Of a DNA stretch of 64,000 nucleotides, positions 55,141-64,000 are shown in pieces. Made by a program: the position numbers and the translations under genes. The DNA lies in NCBI GenBank assembly GCA_963854835.1, contig OY978525.1, positions 6,820,001-6,884,000 on the forward strand. Reading direction: 5' to 3'. The first letter of the stretch is position 1; the number at the start of each line of letters is the position of its first letter. The DNA is from Megamerina dolium (taxonomy: Eukaryota; Arthropoda; Insecta; Diptera; Megamerinidae). Below the pieces are notes generated by a model, which was not told where the DNA came from, ran no database searches, and was given only the letters and a program-made list of their open reading frames with translations.

Positions 55141-55550
55141 GATTTGTTGTTTTGAAAGGTGGGCTGCATAAACCGCTTGTTAAATTTTAAATGAGATTCA
55201 AGCCTTTTTGTTACTTGTTCTCCCTCCCTTTTTTTTTTTCTTTCGTGATGCTAATGCTGAAGAAGGTTTTGCATTTTATGTATGTATTTTACTAAATGTG
55301 AGCACATAGATTTAAAGAAGAATTTTAGTACTTTTACACTCCATGTGTAGAGATTTATAAATAATCTCAAAGTTAGTGGAGAATCACGAAAATGAGTTGT
55401 GATTATTAATCAGAGTTAAATCTGTTTTTGTGATTCTTTTGATTCAATTCTGAAGCAATGATAGAAATTTTAGACTTTAAGGCTATCTGTGATAAAAAAT
55501 AATTTTTTCTATATTACACTGAAAGTTACAGTAATGATTAGGTGACAGTC
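53966..55550. other. AT-rich DNA with ATC and TG microsatellites
   Basis: (CAT)n patches near 54366-54380 and 54683-54710; (TG)n at about 55103-55140. Frames are short. No gene recognised. Confidence 0.5.
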
Positions 55551-55559
55551 TTAGACGAG

Positions 55560-56490
55560 AATCATCAGGTGAGTCGATTTCTGCCTGTTCACACGATATT
55601 TGCCATAATTATCAAGTAATATCATTGAAAAGTGGTATGTGAAATTATTTTTTGTCACTGAACAGACATTTATGTGTATAGGTGAAATCTGATGAAAACC
55701 ACACCTACCTTCCATACAAAAATATGTTGTTGAATGCATGTTTTCACATTTTGCGCACGAAATTATAAAGTTATCAAGCTGAAACTTAGTATAAACGTTT
55801 AAAATCATTTACAAATGAGCTGGCGTAAAATTGAACCTAATCGAATAAAAACTACTATTATCTCCCATACAAAGGGTTGATGTCGAATGTATGTTTTCGC
55901 ACTTTTTGCACGAATATATGAAGTTATTAAGCTGAAATTTAATACATACAATTATATTTACCAATATAATGATAAGTTTGAAAATGAACATATTTGAATG
56001 AAAACTATGCATAGCTCCCATACAAACTTATGCTTTCGTATGTATGTTTTCATAATTTTCTTACCAAAAAAATTATAAAATGATACAATTAAAACTCAGT
56101 AAATATGTTTATATTTATTAATGAATCATCCAATATGAAATTGGGTGTAATCGGATAAAAACTACACATACCTCTCATACAAAAGTGTAATTTCGCATGT
56201 GTGTTTTCACATTTAGCGCATGAAAATATAAAGCTATTCGATTGAGATTCTGTATGTGCTATTTTATTTACTCATTTAAGTTCTAGTTCGAAGATGGTTG
56301 GAATCTAATGAAAACAACAACTACCTGCCATATAAAAGTATAATTTCAAATGTGTTTTTCCATACTTTTCGTTTAAAAATATAAAATTATCAATCCGAAA
56401 CTCATTGGATATGATTATTTTTACCAATTAATATAAAGGTTTAAAAATGGTTGAAATCGGATGAATGTCACGCCTGCTTCTTATACAAAA
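55560..56490. repeat. 154-bp satellite array, six units (array 2)
   Basis: The (C)CATAC anchor of the unit lies at about 55712, 55865, 56018, 56175, 56328 and 56480, so the spacings are 152-157 bp. Units share GATGAAAACCACACCTACCT, CATACAAAAATATG, TTTTCACATTTT and ATCAAGCTGAAACTT with the array at 2.0-3.06 kb, in the same orientation. Minus-strand frames of 70 and 85 residues arise from the repeat, with recurring YFCMxGR-GFH-I peptides. Confidence 0.9.
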
Positions 56491-56780
56491 ATATGGATCC
56501 TTGTTGCTTTTACCGGTTGCAGACCAAACTTTACAGTGAATACATATTTTAAATTACCGCCAAATTTTTCAGATACATACGACAAAAAAAAAACGAATCT
56601 AGCATCTTTTGGACTGTAACATGTTCTTCCACTGGCTCGATATGACCGAAATAAAGCAATCACTGAATTTGATTGCATTAAATTATGTCAATATCATAAA
56701 GCTCGCCGCTGTGATTTCCCAAATAATCGTTGCTAATGCAAATATGCTTAAAAACCTTTTGAAAGATTTTTATTCCTTCA
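56491..56780. other. Unclassified DNA
   Basis: More balanced composition near 56615-56760 (GTTCTTCCACTGGCTCGATA resembles the CTGGAGCGT...TCGACATGA stretch of the LINE at 36.1 kb), so part of it may be a decayed minus-strand LINE end. Confidence 0.3.
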
Positions 56781-57340
56781 AAGGTAGGTAGATAGGTTGA
56801 GTGGTTGTCTGTCGACGCACCTAGGCCTATTAAAGGCCCGTTGTGATACCACCGGAGTTTTATCCCTTACCCAACTGGGTTCTCTTTGAGCCAACCTGTG
56901 GATTTTATAAATGACACTATTTTTGTTAGTTTTATTTTCGCAACCTCTGTGACGCTACCAAGAAAAGCCGTTCCAAATGCAGTGAGCGTTCTTCTGGTAT
57001 TTGGTATACTCCGCTAACTGCTGATTCTCAGCACGGAACGTATGACACCTTAATCCAGCCCAGGGGAAGAGAGAGAAAGAGAGAGAGAGATGGGAGCTAG
57101 GATAGGGGAAGGGAGGATGTAGGTACCACTAACCTATGGAAAGCTTGGTGACTTAAAGGCCCATCCGAGCCCCGAACCATCCTTAGCTGACTGCCTTGGC
57201 AGCCATTACCAGTCAGCACCCACGTGGAGGGTTTGGAAGAGGATTTTTGCTTCAAAAGTCGCAGGGACGTAGAGTGTTCTAGCCTCTGCATCATATGTAA
57301 AGGCCTCACTGTAATATGATCATACAGTGTTGTGTTCGTA
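56781..57340 (-). mobile_element. LINE-like 3' end with the SINE/LINE tail module, minus strand
   Basis: Read on the minus strand, 56870-56781 gives AAACTCCGGTGGTATCACAA, CGGGCC, a TTTAATA loop, GGCCTAGGTG and GTCGACAGACAACCACTCAA ending CCTATCTACCTACC. This is the same block order as the SINE B and 8.6-kb LINE tails, with a full GGGCC/GGCCT stem. The upstream part (to ~57340) is GC-richer than the neighbourhood, includes a (GA)n tract at 57070-57092 and has no recognisable protein, so it may be 3' UTR of an unknown LINE. Confidence 0.6.
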
Positions 57341-59150
57341 TTAAAGAGGAGAGCTCGAGTTGTTCATTTGCTTCATTTGCATCATTCAAATGATATCAAG
57401 GCTCATATCTTGAATTCTAATTCTCAAGTCGTGAGTCGTAACCAACAGAATTAAATAGGTTTCATATAGATTCCTTAAAGTTCTAGCCTCTACGGGCTAG
57501 AAATGCCCCTAAAAGTATATTTCATGAAATACCTTATTTGCAAATCGTATTAATTTCAGCTTCGGGGACAATTCTTTAATGAATTTCCATTCAAAATGCT
57601 TTAATAAACAAGCAAATAGTTAAGAAAATTGCTTTGAAATGGATGAAAAAATGTTTAATAAAATTTATAAAATTTGTAACATATTTTCGGGCGTTGTTAA
57701 AATTACGTAACTACATTAATGCTGATTTTATATTTTATATGGGAAGCAGGTGTATGAAATGTACTAGACCCTTCAAAAAAAAAAAAAAAAAAAAATTGAA
57801 TAAAATCACTTTGTAATTATATTAAATTAAAAAAAAAAAAAAAAAGAAAACAATTGTAAATTTTGCACCACTTGTGACACCAAGCAAACATACAGACAGC
57901 CAAACAGATATTATACATATACGAATATATCTCTTGCGAGTACATATGTATGCACACATATTTACATGGATATAAGAGTATGTATATATATGTAATATAC
58001 ACATGTTAGCAAAGTTATATAACAAGTGTTTTTAAGCTTGTCCTTTTCATGGCCATCAAAATTGTCACTCATGCTATCAAAAACCCGTAAAATGGTCAAC
58101 AACAACGACGAAGCAACGAATATACATACAACCGGTTGAATAATAAACCTTTTCAATGCTACGAGCATATATCTTCATACATATAATGTCCAAGCTTTGT
58201 TGCCTATTTATGTATGTACGAGTATGTATGCAGAGTACTCGTAACTACTGGCCAGTTATGTCCTGGCTGCTTTGGTAATAATTTTGTTCAACATATGATG
58301 ACAAGAGTAAAAGACTGAAACAGAACAAAAAAAAAACGGTGAGAATGGTGGCCGAAAGAGATGTAGAAATGTATGCTTAATGCATAAGCTAGACAAGTGG
58401 TAAAAGCACATATACTCGTGCACATATTGAAGGTAGTAATGAACAATGGGCCAAAAGCCTATTAACAATGCCAGACTGGCCAAATATTTTTGGGCGATTT
58501 TCATGTAATCGCATTTTAGTAGACGGCAATGATAGAGAACACTTCTGTTGCATTAAATACGGCATAAATCGTAAGTCAACGCGACAAAATTGTCCAATCT
58601 CTTTCCAACCAATCTTGCAATGGACCAACTGAGCTGGTCTCACTCTCTCTCTCTCTCTCTCACCGCTAATGTGAATGAAGTTTGTATGTCGGTCCATATG
58701 TAATGTTGTGTGATCTTGAGAAATTGTTGCTGCAGTTCTCAAATCTATTTTAATGCCTGTAAAACAGCTGGTGTTCTCATGTAAAATCAGTTTTAATCCA
58801 ATAACAACAACCAATATATTTATAGCATACTTTTAAGCATGTTGAAATGCATATGTTTGCTAGTGAATGCTCATGGAATATTGCTTAAGAGTTTGAAATG
58901 ATATTAAATGGTTTCTTAGTTCATATGACAATGTACTTTAATTTCAAATTTATTTGCGAAAAAAAAAGAAAACAATATAAAAACAATATTCTAGCTGCCT
59001 AAAAATATGCTAAATTTTCTTGATTTATTTTCAATTGACGCTATAATAGAAGTAGAAGTTTTCATAACAAATTTTCCAATAAATAAAAAGTAAATCAGCT
59101 TAACTGACAATGAGAATTCAATTGGCAAATAAGTTGAAGAAAGAAAAAAA
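57341..59150. other. AT-rich DNA with poly-A and CT microsatellite
   Basis: Poly-A tracts at ~57776-57797 and 57829-57844; (CT)n at ~58641-58661. A 141-residue minus frame (58389-58814) crosses the CT tract and has no recognisable domain. No gene supported. Confidence 0.45.
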
Positions 59151-60999
59151 AAAAATAAATAATAATAATAATAAAAAAAAAAAAACAAGCACACTAAGCA
59201 CTATAACCAAATAGTGCATGGAAGTATCTTACCTTGTAAGTAGTCACCTAAGTAAAAAGTCATTGCATTGATGCATTCAATGAGAAGCTTCATTTCAAAA
59301 CAATTTTAAGTAGATTTTACAAGAGCTCACAAGCATCTATACTTTTTTGCATTTATGTCATTCTCTTGGTACTAACTTACTATACAGAGTATATGGTACC
59401 AATATATATATATATACAAATTTTTCAATTCCATTTAGTATGCAATAGAAACTTTATTTATTTGTGTTGAAGAAATAAATAGAAAAATATAAAACAAAAA
59501 TTCCAAAAACATAAAAAGAGACACTTTAAGCATACTTTTGATACCACACACACATGCATACACTCAACTATATACCATAGATATTTTGAAATTCTATGAA
59601 TTCGTTGATGATAACTGTCAATAGGTTTCCGCTTCTCACTTCTACTAGTACTTGCAACGATCGTTGCACTCACATTCACAAAAAAAAAAAAAAAAAAATC
59701 CCGCTGTATACGCGTTATTTGTTGTTGGTGGTGCTGGTGGAATGTTTAAAAAGCACTGTTCGTATACAGCGCCATAGAGCAGAGCATGTCTTCCATTCAC
59801 GATACACAAGTTAAATTACGCGAAACTTTTTGCCAAAAGACATGCCAATGACAAGTTTTCCAGTGATACTTTGCGGCTTGACTGAACATCAAATTCACGC
59901 TATATTCGCGACATGGAACATTAGTGGCCGATAAATAAATGATAGCGGACTTTGTACAGCTCTAGATTGTAGATACTAAAGGCAGTTTTCCTATTTTCAA
60001 TAGTAAAATTGTGCAGGTGGTTTGAGCTCCACAGCTAAGAAAAATTTCTTCTCCGAAATAGACAGTTGCTCTTAAGCTCTGTTGGGAATATTTCCAACAA
60101 TAAAAACGTGCTTTGGAAATGTTTGAAAAAAATATTATTAACAAAGCCCACAATAGGGTTTGTCATATTCTTTTCGCAATGTGGAGACGTTCATAACCTC
60201 AGTGGATACCTTTCTGTAAAGTTAATAGTTGGCAATACTGTAAATATTAGTTCGATACCTAAGGCTTCGAGAGAAGTTGGTGGAGACTTCATTTCTGTAT
60301 TGCTAGGCTCACTAAATTTGAAGCACATTGGAAGAAGGCCTTGTATTACCCTTTTCTAAACTGTATCCATAAATTGTTCTGAAACTTTTTAACGTATCGA
60401 TTTTAGCTTAAGTTAGGTTATAAAATTAGCTTGCCTCCAAGAACTTTAAGCATGTGGTAGTGTCTTTTAGGAGAGTCCCTCTTAGATCCACTTTAGTTCG
60501 TATAACCTCAGACAATTTTACGTTGTTTGTAATAATTTCGTTCGTTCGTCAAGGTGATGGTCTTTTCTGAAATTTCTCTGAGGAGTAGAGCAGGTCTCCG
60601 TTTCTCTCACCTTCTTCTTACTGTAACTCTTACAAAAGTCTATGTATAATGTTCTGTAAGCCCTCCAACAAGGTTTCGGAAGTTTCCTTTACTAAATCTT
60701 AGGTATCTAATAGTATATAGGGTACTTCGTGGAAAATCCAAGAGTTCCACTACAGAGATCTAATGGAGAGTCGTAAGCAGACGATTAACAACTAATAAAT
60801 GTTGTCAACGGTCCTTTTGTTGGAAGGATATTGGTTAGCAAATTGGAATTATTGGAAGATATGAGAAAATTAGAGTACATCAACGAAGATTTAAGTAGTT
60901 CAATGAATTCCAAAATGGACATCAGAGATATTTAATAAATTTTTGTGTCCGGCCACCTTGGCAGGAATCCCCAATGCTGGTTAAAGTAAAACGATGAAG
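59151..60999. other. AT-rich DNA; unassigned, partly balanced segment 60000-60900
   Basis: (AAT)n at ~59157-59175, (AT)n at ~59402-59416 and poly-A at ~59681-59698. A 97-residue plus frame (60066-60359) has no motif known to me. The balanced composition of 60000-60900 suggests old transposon DNA, without proof. Confidence 0.35.
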
Positions 61000-61545
61000 A
61001 GCATGATGATAAAGAACAAGAATAAAGAGGAGAAGGAGAAGAAAAAGAGAAGAAGAAGAAGAGGAAGAAGGGAAGAAGAAGAGAAGAAGAAGGAGGGTGA
61101 AAAGTACAGAAATAACAAGAAAAAGGAGATGTACCCCAAGATGAAATTGTAGAGGAAGAAGAAGAAGAAGCAGAAGTAGAAATGGAGATGAAACGAAGAA
61201 GAAGACGAAGCAGAGAAAGAAAAAGACGAGGCAGAGGAAGAGAAGTAAGAAAATGGGGGAGAATAAGAAGTTGAAGAAGAAGAAGAGAATTAGGAAAAAG
61301 ATGATAAAAGAGAATGTAAAATGAAAGACTGCTAAGAAGGAGAATCAAAACAAAAAGAAGAAAAGGAAGAAGAATAAAAAGGAAAAGACGAACGGGCAAT
61401 AGAATAAGAAGAAGAAGAAGAAGAATAAGAAGCTGTAGAAGAAGAAAAAATGGTGGTACCTTATCGAGAAGAAGAAGAAGAATAACAAAAGACGAAGACG
61501 ACGAAAATGAGAAGGAGCAGAAGAAGAAGAAGCAGAAATGAAAAT
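61000..61545 (+). repeat. 540-bp polypurine (GAA/GGA-rich) tract
   Basis: From about 61000 to 61545 the plus strand is overwhelmingly A and G, built from imperfect GAAGAA, GAGGAA, AAGAGA and GAC/GAT steps with only scattered pyrimidines. The 231-residue minus-strand frame over it is Leu/Phe/Ser-rich low complexity, a translation of the repeat. Confidence 0.92.
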
Positions 61546-61700
61546 CTATTTCGGCTCGAATCATTTTGAAGGTATTGGAAACGAATTTACCAACAGTTTG
61601 TCTGCACTTTATTACATTGGTCCACAATCAAACATTTGATTTTCCACCCGTTCGATCGTTGGGTACTGGACAAAAAAAAAACTTGGAACTCCCAAATGGA
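61546..61700. other. Spacer
   Basis: No feature recognised. Confidence 0.3.
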
Positions 61701-61995
61701 ATAACATCTCTGGTCTCAGGTAACTATCACTCACCAGACTATCCATAAATTTGCATTTCTACAGTCTATTATAAACTAGAGATTAAATCCAGATTGCTCA
61801 CAGGCTAGGTATCAGGTCTAAAGGGACACCTTGTCGCATTTGTTTGGAAGACGACAAAACGTTCCTGAAAATAGGAACGGAAAGTACTCAACTTGTCCTT
61901 CCTAACTCTTTTGTAAGAATGGCAGACACTATTTTACCCAGTTCTATTTTTGAAAAAAGTGAAAACAACCCAACTCAACTCATTCGAAAATATAC
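61700..61995 (+). pseudogene. Short LINE C-terminal remnant (CRICLED block)
   Basis: LEIKSRLLTG (61772 onward) and, in another frame, GTPCRICLEDDKTFLKI match the LTG...TxCRLCLEDEET block seen intact at 46.5 kb. The following VLPNSFVRMADTILPSS could be the diverged C-terminus. Two frames and stops. Confidence 0.55.
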
Positions 61996-62000
61996 TTAGA

Positions 62001-62763
62001 ATACACAAATATAAGTTCATTTTAAGATGATTTCCGGAAACCAAATTAACACCTCTATTTATGAAAATTTGTAAATATCTTTAATTAAGTGACTGTAGAG
62101 TGCATAGAGAAATTAATAATGACAACGAAAAAAATAAAAAAAAACAAAAAGTGAATGCAATAGGCCAAAATAACAACAGGAGCACCACCAGCAGCAGGAA
62201 CAACTTTTTGCCAGTGTATTGTAAGATTTTCACAGTTTTATAGTCATGACACTGAATGAAGTTGAAAAACACAGAAGAAATAGAAGCTTCCGAAGAAGAA
62301 GAAGACGAAGAAGAGTCCCAAGTCGATATGCTGAAATGAAGTAAAAGCGTTGAAAATGCATTGACAACTTTTCGTACGCAGCGTTAAAATATGTACGTGC
62401 CATTGATTGAAGCTGAGGGAGGGTGGGATGAGTAAAGATGTTTGTATACCGAGTCGACTGAGTTGAATGGAGTTTGCAAAGGTACCGTAAAAAAAAGGGA
62501 TATAAATTAAATGCATGTCTCAAAAAATCCAGGGGTGGGAGGGGTGGTGCTAGCAGTCATCCACTCTGACTGAGTGACTAAAGTTCTTATTTCTTTCTCT
62601 GTTAAACACAAAACGATGACAATGACGATGACGATGAAGGCGACAACTGCATTGGAGAAGAAGTTGTATTCTTTCGACTTGCCTTTTCCCTCAATTTCTT
62701 CAATTTCATTTTTACGAGCATGTTGTGTGCGCTTTTATATTTTAGTTTATTCTCTTGCTGCTT

Positions 62764-62795
<32 letters not shown>

Positions 62796-63240
62796 AAATT
62801 TTAATTTTTATGCTTAACATTCTTCATCAGAGTCGAAGTTCTTTTCAATGCAAGGCAATGAAATGCAATACGACTATGAATGAATCAATGATTGAATGAA
62901 GTTGAATGAATGACTGAAGAAAGCTTCTTTTGCTGCAAAGTTTTTTTTTTCTTTTATTTTCGATTTTCTTGTTCGTCACACACATACACACACACACACA
63001 AATAAAATTAATCCTTTTAAGCTGATCACAGAAGCTTCAAGTTTTGTCCTCCATTCTTTTTTTTGTTTGTTTTGTACTTCAATTTGTTCGTTCATATTCT
63101 GTAGTCCAACTTTTAAACTTGCTTATGTGTTTTTGCCTTTTGGGGATTGTATTCTTCTCATTTTCATCTTTATTGTACCGATATAATCATCATATGTATA
63201 TAGAGGGTGTTTCTTTTAGAGTATGATATTTGCCAGTGGG
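62001..63240. other. AT-rich DNA with GAA, TTG and CA microsatellites
   Basis: (GAA)n at ~62294-62313, ACGATG-type repeats at ~62613-62637, (TTG)n at 62766-62796 and (CA)n at ~62979-63000. Frames here are translations of low-complexity DNA. Confidence 0.55.
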
Positions 63241-63244
63241 AATT

Positions 63245-64000
63245 AAATGGAAAAAAATTTCATAAAAACTGAACTGAAATCGACTAAGCATCATTTGGGC
63301 CCAGGACCGATGGATAAACTTCGCATATAAGCGCGAGTTCAGAATATGAAAAGCCTACAGGAAAAAATAACACCATTACTGAGCAGAGTCTTAGTAAAAC
63401 CTGTGGAGGCTTGTGTCAATCTAATTTATAAAATATTTCCCTTCCAATTTCTAATAAGATCGCACTTGCTCAAAAACTGAAACCCGATGAGTATTTTTTG
63501 TGTTGTACTCTTGCTGAAGGGAGGCCGAAAACCAGCTAGTCAAGAACCGAAGCAAACAGCAGCTGGCAAAAGATTCTTGGTTGGTAAGCGGAGTACGAAA
63601 GTTAGCTCGGAGTTAGCTTTCATAGACTATTCCAATTGGATAAGAATGGAAGCCTGCTGACCACCTTTTGCGTAGTAGATTTACTAAACATTGGTGGAAA
63701 ATTAGCTGGTCAAGTATCGAAGTCGGCTGAGTATCATTTGGGTCGTACGTCTGCTAAGCGGGGGTAGAAAACCAGCAGCCTAAGAATCGAAGAATATTTG
63801 CAAGAAACAAAGACGAGCATCATAAACCAGCCGAAAACCAGCTAGTCAAGAACCGAAGCAAACAGCAGCTGGAAAAAGATTGTTGGTTGCTAAGCGGAGT
63901 ACGAAAGTTAGCTCGGAGGAAAAAAAAGAATATTTGCAGACGATTTTTAGCAACTTTCATAGACTATTCCAATTGCATAAGAATGGAAGCCTGCTGACCA
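63245..64000. repeat. ~306-bp tandem repeat entering from the right edge
   Basis: GCCGAAAACCAGCTAGTCAA begins at about 63524 and again at 63830 (spacing 306 bp), continuing GAACCGAAGCAAACAGCAGC and GGTAAGCGGAGTACGAAAG in the first and the near-identical form in the second. Each is followed by TTTCATAGACTATTCCAATT and GAATGGAAGCCTGCTGACCA, the last block running to the window end. Within the unit, CGGCTGAGTATCATTTGGG...AAAACCAGC (63726 onward) and GACTAAGCATCATTTGGG (63283) are related sub-repeats. Confidence 0.85.

Noticed and set aside
60932..61627. 231-residue minus-strand protein
   Set aside because: It is Leu/Phe/Ser low complexity and arises only from translation of the polypurine tract.
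1..64000. LTR retrotransposons or endogenous retroviruses
   Set aside because: I saw no protease, integrase or paired long terminal repeats. All reverse transcriptase segments are of non-LTR type.

Overview
The window looks like non-coding, transposon-rich euchromatin of a fly. It is strongly AT-rich, full of A/T homopolymers and CAA/TTG, CA, GA and GAA microsatellites, and has no operon-like gene packing. A cuticle-protein exon, several mariner lineages, a DD41D (rosa-type) element and tRNA-derived SINEs point to a higher dipteran; a tephritid fruit fly is my best guess, because the rosa family was first described from Ceratitis, but this is inference.

Only one host coding segment is convincing: a terminal exon on the minus strand (25793-26002) encoding a Rebers-Riddiford chitin-binding domain of a cuticular (CPR) protein. 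Its upstream exons were not found. Nearly everything else is mobile DNA or tandem repeat.

Layout. 0-4 kb: a ~300-bp tandem repeat, then seven units of a 154-bp satellite. 4.7-7.2 kb: a TIR-flanked mariner deletion derivative and a decayed second mariner. 8.6-10.7 kb: the 3' end of an RNase H-type LINE with target-site duplication, then an endonuclease-RT-type LINE remnant. 10.75-16.6 kb: a foldback element, a mariner, and a hAT-like foldback element with a perfect 8-bp target duplication. 17.6-24.4 kb: SINEs, a second copy of that mariner and LINE 3' ends. 25.8-27.4 kb: the CPR exon and an isolated LINE ORF1. 28-32 kb: dispersed repeats, a 148-bp tandem array, and a DD41D element nested in a SINE. 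35-37.6 kb: an inverted array of short modules and a LINE reverse transcriptase interrupted by a SINE. 41-45.5 kb: a nearly full-length irritans-like mariner, a one-ended relative, and SINEs. 46-53.5 kb: LINE RNase H remnants, two tandem arrays and a SINE. 55.6-56.5 kb: a second array of the 154-bp satellite. 56.8-62 kb: a LINE tail, a 540-bp polypurine tract and a LINE remnant. The right edge enters a ~306-bp repeat.

The most interesting system is a tRNA-headed SINE family in two subfamilies. They share a body and a GGGCC/GGCCT-type hairpin but differ in their 3' termini: one ends in a second hairpin plus CCTAA repeats, the other in a T-rich run. The CCTAA-type terminus matches the 3' end of the RNase H-type LINE at 8.6-9.2 kb, which suggests a LINE-SINE partnership. 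No autonomous element in the window appears intact.
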